In this document: positions 8,052-15,617 of the stretch, piece by piece
Position numbering within the stretch: position 1 is the first letter of the stretch
Layout: the number at the start of each line of letters is the position of its first letter
Source: Tenacibaculum jejuense
GTDB lineage: Bacteria > Bacteroidota > Bacteroidia > Flavobacteriales > Flavobacteriaceae
DNA length: 64,000 nucleotides
Direction of reading: 5' to 3'
Assembly: GCF_900198195.1 (NCBI RefSeq)
Contig: NZ_LT899436.1
Span: 310,001 to 374,000, forward strand
Notes under the pieces: generated by a model
The model's database searches: none
Seen by the model: the letters and a program-made list of their open reading frames with translations, nothing else
What the model was told of the DNA's origin: nothing
Program-made: the position numbers and the translations under genes

Positions 8052-9269
8052 ATGGCTAAACATTGGAAACAGTTTGTAAAAAAGGAAAAAACTTCAGAAG
8101 TAAAAGAAGAGTTGAATTTTAAAACTCTTCTTTCCTCTGAAGGGAAAACAACTTCAGAAAAGTCACTTGAAGATGTTGTTGGCTTTAACTCTAGTTTAAG
8201 ATCCTTGCTAGATGAGCAGAAGGAGTTGGAGAATAAAATGGCAGAACTAACAGGGAAAAAGGATAAATCTAGTACAGATAAAAAGTACAATCATGAGATA
8301 AAAACAATAGATCAAAAAAGAAAAGCAGAACGACTAGAAGAGAAGAAAAAGTATAAAAAAAGCAAACGGGAAGATAGATGGATTGTTGAAGGATCTCATC
8401 AAAAAAAAGATAAAAAGAGTCAGGTTTTAAATTCGTTTAAAAATGATTTTAAGAAAAAGAAGGAAGGTGTTATTCAATCTAAAAAAAAGATAGATGATGC
8501 AAAATTGCAGATTGAAAAACTAAAGAAAAAAACAGGGATCACGCCAGTATCTATAAAAAATAAAGAGAAGAATTTAGAAACTATTATAGGTAAAGTTAAA
8601 GCAGTAAAAAAACAAGTGGAAACATTGAAAAAAAAGCCTAAGGCATCATTTTTTAATGTAGATCCAAAGATAAATTCATCTATAAAAAAGAGACAAGATG
8701 TAGTTATAAAAGAATTTTTGCAAAAAAAGAAAGCTGTGAAAAACATATTGGATGCTGAAAAGTCAAAAAAAACAAAAGCAGAAGGTTTCAAGAACACAGT
8801 TAAAACAGTAAAAAAAGTAGTAAACACTTATCAAGACATAAACAAAACAAGTAAGAAGGTATCTAAAAGTTTTCAAGATTTCTCTAAAAGACTAAATACG
8901 GTCGATTTAAATAATATGAGTAAAAAGAGTACTCAGGGAACCGAAATTATAAATTCGATAGATACACAATCAAATAAAGTAACAGAACTGTTTAATACTG
9001 CTAATAAATATTTAGATAAAACGAAGGTAATTGGAGTTTTTCAAGAAAAAAATAAAGTAGAAAATACAATTAACAACCTAGAAAAGAAAACAAGTAATGC
9101 TTTCGATTTTGATTTTATTCAAAGTAAAAAATCAAAGCAAGAAGAAAGTCAGAGTTTTAGTGTAAATAATCAGAAACTTACAGTGGATTTAAACACGATC
9201 AAAAAAGTAAAAAAAGGAATAGAAACCTTAAAAGATTTAAAAAATAAAAAAGATAGTTTTTCATATTAA
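8052..9269 (+). CDS. Lysine-rich coiled-coil protein
   Basis: 405 residues, about a quarter lysine by eye, with long helical stretches and heptad-like spacing (residues 45-110, 150-210, 250-345) and repeated short motifs of the type VKKVV/LKKK. It has no family signature, signal peptide or enzyme motif. Very basic, elongated and low in aromatics, it could act as a scaffold or bind nucleic acid or acidic partners; neither is shown. Its composition differs from its neighbours, yet it is locked into the operon (2 bases after protein D, 11 bases before protein E). Confidence 0.65.
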   Translation: MAKHWKQFVKKEKTSEVKEELNFKTLLSSEGKTTSEKSLEDVVGFNSSLRSLLDEQKELENKMAELTGKKDKSSTDKKYNHEIKTIDQKRKAERLEEKKKYKKSKREDRWIVEGSHQKKDKKSQVLNSFKNDFKKKKEGVIQSKKKIDDAKLQIEKLKKKTGITPVSIKNKEKNLETIIGKVKAVKKQVETLKKKPKASFFNVDPKINSSIKKRQDVVIKEFLQKKKAVKNILDAEKSKKTKAEGFKNTVKTVKKVVNTYQDINKTSKKVSKSFQDFSKRLNTVDLNNMSKKSTQGTEIINSIDTQSNKVTELFNTANKYLDKTKVIGVFQEKNKVENTINNLEKKTSNAFDFDFIQSKKSKQEESQSFSVNNQKLTVDLNTIKKVKKGIETLKDLKNKKDSFSY

Positions 9270-9280
9270 AAACGAACCAA

Positions 9281-9988
9281 ATGAGCTCAGTTAATAACGC
9301 ATTAACCCTAAAACAAATATTATTAGGGATTTCCGACAGCTTAAATGAAGCGCAAAATCACCTCAGAAATGTAAAACCTTACGATGAGTTTGGAAGACCA
9401 AATACGTTGTATACTTTACCTTATTTAGATTTTAACCTTCAAGTAGAGGCAGAATTCGAAAAGGAAACTAGTACAGAAACCCAACAATCAGATGCACTAA
9501 GTCCAGTTTCATACCCTTATGAATCGTATCCTAAAAAAGGTTATGCAAGAGCAATTGCTTTTAAACCTGTAGTAAATACAACTACAGATACAAAAGAAAC
9601 AAATAAAGTTACGAGTACCATTTCAGGCAGATTTGTAGCTGTTGTTCCTAACGAAGGATTGCCTCAACTGATTATAAATGCAATACCAAAAAAAACAGGA
9701 ACTCATGTGTACACTATTAATGTAGAGGTTATTAATGCTGCTGGAGAACAGATTTCAGACGCTTTAGTAGAGTTTAATTACAATAAACAAAAAACAGATC
9801 TTTTAAATTCAAATGCTACATTAAATCACACCACTTCATTTTTAAATGCTAGTGAAATAAGAACTGACGTTAATGGAAAGGCTGCTGTACAAGTTAAAGT
9901 TGATGCTGTAGATTTTGCTAATGGTCATATTCTAATTTTAGAAGTGAACGTAGGAAATGTAATTACCAAAATTTCAATACAAAAATAG
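9281..9988 (+). CDS. Divergent paralog E with invasin/Ig-like C-terminal domain
   Basis: 235 residues, leaderless. Residues 1-65 keep a short form of the core: helix 'LKQILLGISDSLNEAQNHL' (10-28), then 'LYTLPYLDFNLQVEAEF' in the place of the LGFxPTFY strand. Residues 100-235 look like an immunoglobulin-like beta sandwich of the bacterial invasin type: 'YTINVEVINAAGEQISDALV', a 'TDVNGKAAVQVKV' turn, and a final beta hairpin. Such domains are usually extracellular, so a leaderless copy is unusual. It starts 11 bases after the lysine-rich gene. The relation to proteins A-D is plausible but weak. Confidence 0.6.
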   Translation: MSSVNNALTLKQILLGISDSLNEAQNHLRNVKPYDEFGRPNTLYTLPYLDFNLQVEAEFEKETSTETQQSDALSPVSYPYESYPKKGYARAIAFKPVVNTTTDTKETNKVTSTISGRFVAVVPNEGLPQLIINAIPKKTGTHVYTINVEVINAAGEQISDALVEFNYNKQKTDLLNSNATLNHTTSFLNASEIRTDVNGKAAVQVKVDAVDFANGHILILEVNVGNVITKISIQK

Positions 9989-9991
9989 GTT

Positions 9992-11488
9992 ATGGATATA
10001 GAATTAGATTTTATACAGTTTCAAGGTCAGTTATTTAATGCTGTAAATAAACCTGTCAAAGAGTTGCCAGTGGCAATTCAGTTTTACAATACGAATATTC
10101 ATTCTTGGATTACCTTAACCTCTTTAATGGTAAAAGAAGGAAAACTAAGTCAAGGATTAGAAATTCCAGATAGAATTTCAACTTCAAACCAAACAATTAG
10201 AGCGGTAAGAGAGGTTTTGAGATCTGGTGGAGTTCCGTCATTTAGACTAATTAAAGTAACTAAAGAAACTTCACAACCACTAGTCATTGCATCAGATTTC
10301 AATGTGCAAATTGATAAAAATAAAGGTGTTTTGATTTTAAATTTTGGTAGACATTGGTTGTTAACAGATGCTTTCGTAACAAATGTAAAAACACATGCAA
10401 TTATAGCTTCACCAATTCCTTTATTTAAAGCTAATGCCATAATTAACACGCTAGAAAGTGAGAAAGATACCTTAACTGCATCAAACAAAAATTTAGATAA
10501 ACAAATTACCAATCTAAATGATAAAACAGCAATTTTAGAAGAAGAGAAAGAAAACCTTATGAATGAAATGAATGAGGTTAAAAATGAAACAAAAGAAAAA
10601 GAAATTTTATTTATTGAACTTAACAATAATGTTACCCAATTAAACTCTGATTTAAGTAAGGAAATTGAAAGCAAACAATCATTGATAGATGCAATAACAG
10701 TTTCTGAAGGACAAAATTTAGAGTTGAAGAATCGAATTAAAGAATTAGAAGCTGAAGGGAATGTGATGTTGGAAGAAAAAATAGTTCAATTGGAAGATCT
10801 ATTGAAGGAAAAACAAAGAGAAAAAGAGGAACTCATAGAAGAAAGAGAAGCTTTTTTATTCAATATAACGAAACTTCAAAACGATATTAGAGATCATAAT
10901 AAACTATTAACAGCAAAAAATACTGAATTAGAAAGAAAACAAACTTTAATTACAGGTTTAGAACAAAACATTCAAAAACTAACTAAAGAATTAGAAGAAG
11001 TCAAAGCTTTTAATAAAACAGATCATCCTAATAAATTATCTGCTAGTAAAGTTTATGGAAGTATAGTAAATGATGTAATTAAAGCAGATGAAGAATTATT
11101 AAACTCGAAATTTAAATTGGCAAATGTTTCTTTGAATTTAAAAACTACTGTAGAAAAAGGACCAGAAGGAACTATGCTAGGACTTTTAGATTTTGAAACA
11201 GCTAAAGGAATAAACGGAGCAGCAATTAGTGATATTAGTATAGATATCGTTCCTAATCAAAATTCTGTAACTACTGTCGGTGAAAAAATGCCAAATGTTT
11301 TAGGATTAACAGAGACAGCTACGAGAAAAAAATTATCAGAATACGGACTAAAACTAGATGCAATTTATCATCCAACAAATGATGCAAATTTAATAGAAGG
11401 ACAATCTTTTAAACAATCACCAGCACCAGAAGCAAATATTGTAGAAGGTCAGGAAGTAGTTGTCATTTTCGCAAAACCATTAAACTAA
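9992..11488 (+). CDS. Coiled-coil protein with C-terminal PASTA repeat
   Basis: 498 residues, no signal peptide or membrane segment. Order: beta-rich N-terminal domain (1-135); long coiled coil (about 148-350, rich in E/K/L/N); a short domain (350-425) with helix 'SIVNDVIKADEELL' and strands 'FKLANVSLNLKTTV' and 'AAISDISIDIVP', which follows the same helix-strand plan as the paralogs and also resembles trypco2-type domains; and a PASTA repeat (432-498: MPNVLGLTETATRKKLSEYG, then SPAPEANIVEGQEVVV). PASTA domains normally sit outside the cell on kinases or PBPs, so this cytoplasmic arrangement is atypical. It begins 3 bases after protein E. Confidence 0.7.
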   Translation: MDIELDFIQFQGQLFNAVNKPVKELPVAIQFYNTNIHSWITLTSLMVKEGKLSQGLEIPDRISTSNQTIRAVREVLRSGGVPSFRLIKVTKETSQPLVIASDFNVQIDKNKGVLILNFGRHWLLTDAFVTNVKTHAIIASPIPLFKANAIINTLESEKDTLTASNKNLDKQITNLNDKTAILEEEKENLMNEMNEVKNETKEKEILFIELNNNVTQLNSDLSKEIESKQSLIDAITVSEGQNLELKNRIKELEAEGNVMLEEKIVQLEDLLKEKQREKEELIEEREAFLFNITKLQNDIRDHNKLLTAKNTELERKQTLITGLEQNIQKLTKELEEVKAFNKTDHPNKLSASKVYGSIVNDVIKADEELLNSKFKLANVSLNLKTTVEKGPEGTMLGLLDFETAKGINGAAISDISIDIVPNQNSVTTVGEKMPNVLGLTETATRKKLSEYGLKLDAIYHPTNDANLIEGQSFKQSPAPEANIVEGQEVVVIFAKPLN

Positions 11489-11494
11489 AAAATT

Positions 11495-12169
11495 ATGTCA
11501 AGCAATTCATACGATTATGTAAAAGATGCCTTTGCAGCACCTTTAGGAGATTTTATAGCTTCAATTGGTGAAGGTGTAGGAGAAGCACAAGCAGCTTTAG
11601 ATGAAGGTTCATTACGACAAACATTAGAGATTTATAATAGCAATCCAGATGAATCTCATGAAACATTAAAAATGTTAAGAGAGGTTGGATATCAACCAAC
11701 ATTTTATACCATACCTAAAACAACCGCAAAAGCAAAAATTTCACTATCTATTTCGCAACAAAATACCGGAATTATTGGTCAAAGCCAACGTGCTTTCCGA
11801 CCTAAAATGTACGCAACACCAGTAAATGCTTCTAACCATAATAAGTATAACATGGGATTAAATGCAACAGCAGAAATTCAGTTTGACATTGTTCCTGTAC
11901 CTCCATCAGATGCACAAATAATTCGATTTTTACCAAACGTAATACAAAAAGAAATCATAAATGATGATGGTGAAAAAAGTAATAAAGACAGAACTTTTGG
12001 TGAGATTAGAGAGTTGTTGTTAAACTACGGATTATCCTATACAATCCAAGGAGAAACTGAAGATAATCCAGTAACAGATGAAACAATCTTTACAGCTCAA
12101 ATTCCAAGTTTTGATCCAGATAACAAAAGAATGATTAGAGCTAACGATACTCTAGTTTTGGTAATGTAA
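11495..12169 (+). CDS. Paralog-family protein F with PASTA-like tail
   Basis: 224 residues, leaderless, last gene of the operon. N-terminal core 'AAPLGDFIASIGEGVGEA' and 'QAALDEGSL' (10-38), 'LREVGYQPTFYTIP' (59-72), strand 'AKISLSIS', then the C-terminal core 'VNASNHNKYNMGLNATAEIQ' and 'FDIVPVPPS' (108-139). The last ~60 residues (FGEIRELLLNYGLSYTIQG..., ending NDTLVLVM) have the pattern of a divergent PASTA repeat, echoing the preceding gene. It starts 6 bases after that gene and is followed by a strong terminator. Confidence 0.7.
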   Translation: MSSNSYDYVKDAFAAPLGDFIASIGEGVGEAQAALDEGSLRQTLEIYNSNPDESHETLKMLREVGYQPTFYTIPKTTAKAKISLSISQQNTGIIGQSQRAFRPKMYATPVNASNHNKYNMGLNATAEIQFDIVPVPPSDAQIIRFLPNVIQKEIINDDGEKSNKDRTFGEIRELLLNYGLSYTIQGETEDNPVTDETIFTAQIPSFDPDNKRMIRANDTLVLVM

Positions 12170-12184
12170 GATTTTTAAAAAAAT

Positions 12185-12214
12185 AAAAAGACAGATAACA
12201 AATCTGTCTTTTTT
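12185..12214 (+). terminator. Intrinsic terminator of the paralog operon
   Basis: AAAAAGACAGAT, loop AACAA, ATCTGTCTTTTTT: a perfect 12-bp stem ending in a T run, 15 bases after the last stop codon. It marks 12.2 kb as the end of the ten-gene unit. Confidence 0.85.
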
Positions 12215-12273
12215 AGTTTAAGATTTTTCAATTCACCTTTGTTATTTATGTTTGCAAATGAATATCAGATTGT

Positions 12274-12539
12274 ATGGAAAACGTCATTAAAAAAATTGCA
12301 AAAGCAAAAGAATTACACAGTAGTTTGCTAAGTTTAAATAATGAAGGATTAAGAACTATACCCGATGAAGTTTTTGAACTAGATCATTTGATAAATATCC
12401 TAAAATTGGTGTTGTAGATTTAAAGAATAAAGAATTACCTAAAGATCATTACAAACAGGTTCCTTACGAATTATCTGAAAGATATGAATTGGTGGATCCC
12501 AGGTGGGAAAAAATGCGAAAAAGGTTCAATAAAAACTAA
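12274..12539 (+). pseudogene. Decayed leucine-rich-repeat gene remnant
   Basis: An ATG at 12274 opens a 47-codon frame ending at TAG 12415-12417; its residues 18-39 (LLSLNNEGLRTIPDEVFELD...) are a typical leucine-rich repeat start. In another frame the DNA then reads 'KYPKIGVVDLKNKELPK' and continues to '...DPRWEKMRKRFNKN' with a stop at 12537-12539, a convincing C-terminus with no start of its own. The two halves were either one gene broken by a frameshift near 12390 or two gene ends joined by a deletion. It ends against the stop of umuD, which is convergent. Confidence 0.55.
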
Positions 12540-12964
12540 ACACGTTTAATCACATTTGTAACTATTCCCCAAATCACAAAATTATTTTCTTCAGTGATTT
12601 TAATAATTGGGTATTCCGGATTTTCAGGTTGTAACCAAACTTCGCTACCATCTACACGAAGTCTTTTTACAGTGAATTCTCCATCTAAAAAACAAACGGC
12701 AATTTTATTATTTGTCGGTGGAATACTTCGATCGATAACCAATAGATCGTTATCATCTAAACCAGCACCAATCATCGATTGTCCACTAACACGAGCAAAA
12801 AAAGTAGCTTCTTTATTGCGTATTAATTCTTCATCTAAAGAAATTCGCGATTCCTTAAAGTCATCAGCAGGAGAAGGAAAACCAGCAGAAATTCCAGTAT
12901 CAAAGAAAATAGCACCTTTACTTTCTGTGCTTTTCGGACTAAAGAATGTTAATGTTACACTCAT
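12536..12964 (-). CDS. umuD: UmuD-like S24 peptidase, DNA polymerase V accessory subunit
   Basis: LexA/UmuD-type self-cleaving protein of 142 residues. The cleavage bond is expected at Ala27-Gly28 (ISAGFPSP), with catalytic Ser63 in SGQSM and Lys100 in FTVKRLR, the normal Ser-Lys dyad. After RecA-stimulated cleavage the short form would join UmuC for translesion synthesis. There is no N-terminal HTH, so it is not LexA. It lies downstream of umuC and overlaps it by 4 bases (ATGA), the reverse of the E. coli umuD-umuC order. It is convergent with the LRR remnant. Confidence 0.93.
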   Translation of the reverse strand: MSVTLTFFSPKSTESKGAIFFDTGISAGFPSPADDFKESRISLDEELIRNKEATFFARVSGQSMIGAGLDDNDLLVIDRSIPPTNNKIAVCFLDGEFTVKRLRVDGSEVWLQPENPEYPIIKITEENNFVIWGIVTNVIKRV

Positions 12965-14217
12965 TTTACAACTATTATATCGTTAATGTTTGTTGTGTAT
13001 TTAGGAGTTAATCGTTCTTGACGCATTTTCCAAGTTCTCTGTAGATCTTGGCTAGCTAATTTAACACTATTTGACTTATATTTCTGATTAATAAGATCAA
13101 TAGCATTCATAAGAGGTTTATGTTTAGGATCTTCTTTGGTAAATAAATCGAGCTGAAAGTTATCTTCAGGAACTAATCCTGTAAGAATTACGCCTGCTTT
13201 TTTATATTCAATTCCAGGCTTAAAAATAGTTTTAACAGCTTCAATAGCACACTTGCTGATAGTTAATGAAGAGTTTGTTGGGTTAGGCAAAATAACAGTT
13301 TTACTTACCCGATGTTGTTCAAGATGATGTTGATGTTTGTTACTACGCAGTAGCACAATAACCATATGACAACTGCTCTTCTGCTTTCTTAATTTTTCTG
13401 CACAATGAGTTGCAAACGTAGAAATTCGTTCCTTAATGTTTTCAATATCAGAATATGTATATTCAAAACTACGTGTAGTAGCAATTGCTTTTTTATCTTT
13501 CTCTTCATCTAATTCCATTGTAGGTTTTCCCAGTAAGTCTTGTTGTAATCTCCAAACAACAATAGAATATTTTTTACGAACCATTTCACTATCCAATTGT
13601 GTAAAATCATAAGCTTTTATGCAACCCGCAGCTTTTAATTTTTTTTGAAGTCCGCGACCAATTCCCCAAACTTTTTCAATAGGCATCCATTTTAAAGCTT
13701 TAATTCTTTTTTCTTCAGAATCAATAACATAAACACCACCAGTTTCCTTAAGGAATTTTCGAGCAATTTTATTCGCAACTTTACTTAAAGCTTTGGTTGG
13801 AGCTATACCAACACACGTTGGAATTCCAGTCCATTGTAAAATACGATTTCGAATTTGATTTCCATAGTCATCTAAATCATAGCTTTCGAAACCTTTAAAT
13901 TGAAGAAAAGCTTCATCAATAGAATAAATTTCAACATCAGGAGTAAATTGAGCTAAAATTTTCATCACTCGATCACTCATGTCTCCGTACAACGGATAAT
14001 TAGAAGAAATCACTTTAATGTTGTGTTGTTTGCAATAGTTCTCCCATTTAAAAATTGGAGCTCCCATTGGTAAACCGATTGTTTTAGCTTCATCACTTCT
14101 AGAAATTACACAACCATCGTTATTACTTAAAATAGCCACAGGTTTGTTTTGCAAGTTCGGATTAAAAACTCGCTCGCAAGAAGCATAAAAATTATTACAA
14201 TCAACTAAAGCAAACAT
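12961..14217 (-). CDS. umuC: UmuC-like Y-family translesion DNA polymerase
   Basis: 418 residues, full length for UmuC. The catalytic carboxylates are present: Asp6 in FALVDCNNFYASCERVF and Asp101-Glu102 in YSIDEAF; the helix-hairpin-helix region VWGIGRGLQKKLKAAG and the C-terminal little-finger part follow. It should bypass damaged bases as the catalytic subunit of a polymerase V-like complex with the UmuD encoded next. The ATG sits 5 nt after a TATCTTTG box, giving a predicted leaderless mRNA. The HTH/DUF2975 pair lies just upstream on the same strand. I saw no palindrome I could call a LexA site. Confidence 0.95.
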   Translation of the reverse strand: MFALVDCNNFYASCERVFNPNLQNKPVAILSNNDGCVISRSDEAKTIGLPMGAPIFKWENYCKQHNIKVISSNYPLYGDMSDRVMKILAQFTPDVEIYSIDEAFLQFKGFESYDLDDYGNQIRNRILQWTGIPTCVGIAPTKALSKVANKIARKFLKETGGVYVIDSEEKRIKALKWMPIEKVWGIGRGLQKKLKAAGCIKAYDFTQLDSEMVRKKYSIVVWRLQQDLLGKPTMELDEEKDKKAIATTRSFEYTYSDIENIKERISTFATHCAEKLRKQKSSCHMVIVLLRSNKHQHHLEQHRVSKTVILPNPTNSSLTISKCAIEAVKTIFKPGIEYKKAGVILTGLVPEDNFQLDLFTKEDPKHKPLMNAIDLINQKYKSNSVKLASQDLQRTWKMRQERLTPKYTTNINDIIVVK

Positions 14218-14222
14218 TAGTG

Positions 14223-14230
14223 CAAAGATA
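14223..14230 (-). promoter_or_regulatory. umuC-umuD promoter, -7 box TATCTTTG
   Basis: TATCTTTG on the minus strand matches TAnnTTTG and is separated from the umuC ATG by 5 nt. It lies between the stop of the HTH gene and umuC, so umuCD can be expressed apart from the upstream pair. Confidence 0.6.
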
Positions 14231-14237
14231 AAGAATA

Positions 14238-14441
14238 TTAAGCTTTATACTCTAATATATCAGAAGGTTGACAATCTAAAGCTTTACAAATTGCTTCAAG
14301 AGTAGAAAAGCGTATAGCTTTGGCTTTCCCTGATTTTAAGATAGATAAATTAGCAGTAGTAATACCTATTTTCTCAGCTAAATCTTTACTTTTCATTTTT
14401 CTTTTGGCAAGCATTACATCAAGATTAACGATAATTGGCAT
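14238..14441 (-). CDS. Small Cro/CI-type HTH regulator (YozG-like)
   Basis: 67 residues, essentially one helix-turn-helix: 'KDLAEKIGITTANLSILKSG' (19-38) is the HTH core and 'RFSTLEAICKALDCQPSDIL' the closing helices. This matches the small HTH proteins that are regularly paired with a DUF2975 membrane protein, which lies 3 bases upstream here. Such pairs are thought to be a regulator with its membrane partner. It ends 20 bases before umuC, so read-through could add umuCD to its transcript, though umuC has its own promoter box. Confidence 0.85.
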   Translation of the reverse strand: MPIIVNLDVMLAKRKMKSKDLAEKIGITTANLSILKSGKAKAIRFSTLEAICKALDCQPSDILEYKA

Positions 14442-14444
14442 AAG

Positions 14445-15002
14445 TTAAATAGTTAAATCGTTTTCTTGTTGAAGTACATTTCCTTTCACTAATACATAAG
14501 ATATGAATTGTATGAACAGAGCAATCAAAAATATTGGTAATTTCTGCTTTATTATAGTGGCCGATGCATAACCTAAGTTATATCCAAGGTTTACAGCAGG
14601 ATCATTAGAAAACCTTATTTCATTAAGTCCTAAAAAGCCTCTAAAGAAAATTTCCAAAACAATAAGAACTGTAGCATAAATAATAAGTCCGTTTCCAATC
14701 TTTTTTAATCGATCACAATTTTCTGGAGTGAAAATAGTATCATTAATAAAGTTTGAGATAACAGTTTTAAAACTAAATAAAAGGTATAATAAATATAAAC
14801 CTAAAAGTATTACAGTAGCCAAAAAGAAATGATAAAGATTAGTGTTAAAATGATCTGTAAGTTGAATTTTAAATATTTCTATTTTCTGGCCTCCATTTAC
14901 AATATGTTGAATGAAGTGAAATACTTTTCTTACAGAATCTATAGATAAACTAATGATAAATAATAAGACAATAATTTTTAAAAGGTTCAATGCAGTTTTC
15001 AA
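14445..15002 (-). CDS. DUF2975 family membrane protein
   Basis: 185 residues with four hydrophobic segments (about 7-23, 55-78, 105-125, 153-172), the arrangement of DUF2975 proteins. Function unknown; the constant feature of the family is the neighbouring YozG-like HTH gene, present here 3 bases downstream. It may act with that regulator as a membrane-held sensor or inhibitor, which is inference from the pairing. The intergenic region to the divergent lrp-like gene is very AT-rich and holds that gene's promoter. Confidence 0.75.
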   Translation of the reverse strand: MKTALNLLKIIVLLFIISLSIDSVRKVFHFIQHIVNGGQKIEIFKIQLTDHFNTNLYHFFLATVILLGLYLLYLLFSFKTVISNFINDTIFTPENCDRLKKIGNGLIIYATVLIVLEIFFRGFLGLNEIRFSNDPAVNLGYNLGYASATIIKQKLPIFLIALFIQFISYVLVKGNVLQQENDLTI

Positions 15003-15133
15003 AGCAAAAATTTTTATAAACTTCTCAAAAATATAAATAATTATTGTTTTTCAGTAATTATTTATTGTTTTTTAATTATAAAAAGTTTTGAAAACTAAAA
15101 ACTACAGATAGTAAATTTACTGTTTGTTTTCCT

Positions 15134-15141
15134 TATTTTTG
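15134..15141 (+). promoter_or_regulatory. lrp-like gene promoter, -7 box TATTTTTG
   Basis: TATTTTTG fits TAnnTTTG and ends 5 nt before the ATG at 15147, the same spacing as at bioF and umuC, so a leaderless mRNA is predicted. Confidence 0.55.
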
Positions 15142-15146
15142 TCTCT

Positions 15147-15608
15147 ATGTCGAAAAAATTAAAAATTGATGGTATAGATAAAATTATCATCAAAAGGTTA
15201 GTAAAAGACGCAAGAACTCCTATTTTAAGTATAGCAAGAGAAGTTGGAATTTCCGGAGCTGCTATCCATCAAAGATTACGCAAATTAGATGAATCTAATC
15301 TGATTGATGGATACAAAATGGTTTTAAACCCCGAAGCTTTAGGATATACAACAACAGCCTTTGTTGGTATTTTTTTGGAGTCTGCAAGTCTGTATTCATC
15401 TGCGATAAAACGTTTAAAAGATATTCCAGAAGTTGTAGAAAGTCACTACACAACTGGGAACTACGCAGTATTTATTAAAATTATGTGTAAAAATAATCAA
15501 GATTTAATGCACCTGTTAAATAAAGATATCCAATCTATAAAAGGAGTCTCAAGAACAGAAACATTCATATCTTTGGATCAACAAATAGATCGACAAATAA
15601 AAATTTAA
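15147..15608 (+). CDS. Lrp/AsnC family transcriptional regulator
   Basis: 153 residues with both parts of the family: an N-terminal winged HTH ('LVKDARTPILSIAREVGIS' and 'AAIHQRLRKLDESNLIDGY', 17-57) and a C-terminal RAM ligand-binding and oligomerisation domain (65-150, with 'VVESHYTTGNYAVFIKIMCK'). It would bind DNA as a dimer or octamer and respond to an amino acid or related metabolite; the ligand cannot be told from sequence. A hupE-like membrane gene follows after 9 bases, so the two are probably one operon. Confidence 0.9.
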   Translation: MSKKLKIDGIDKIIIKRLVKDARTPILSIAREVGISGAAIHQRLRKLDESNLIDGYKMVLNPEALGYTTTAFVGIFLESASLYSSAIKRLKDIPEVVESHYTTGNYAVFIKIMCKNNQDLMHLLNKDIQSIKGVSRTETFISLDQQIDRQIKI

Positions 15609-15617
15609 ATCCCTATA

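Noticed and set aside
2865..12169. Phage tail or extracellular contractile injection system
   Set aside because: No sheath, tube, baseplate, spike, ATPase or tape-measure signature is visible; the paralogs do not resemble gp18/gp19-type proteins.
2865..12169. Gas vesicle, microcompartment or encapsulin cluster
   Set aside because: No GvpA-, BMC- or HK97-type motifs; the shared signatures are different.
12536..12964. LexA repressor
   Set aside because: The N-terminal DNA-binding domain is missing and the gene overlaps umuC, so UmuD fits better.
14238..15002. Toxin-antitoxin pair
   Set aside because: A small HTH with a membrane protein is the known YozG/DUF2975 pairing; no toxin feature is seen.
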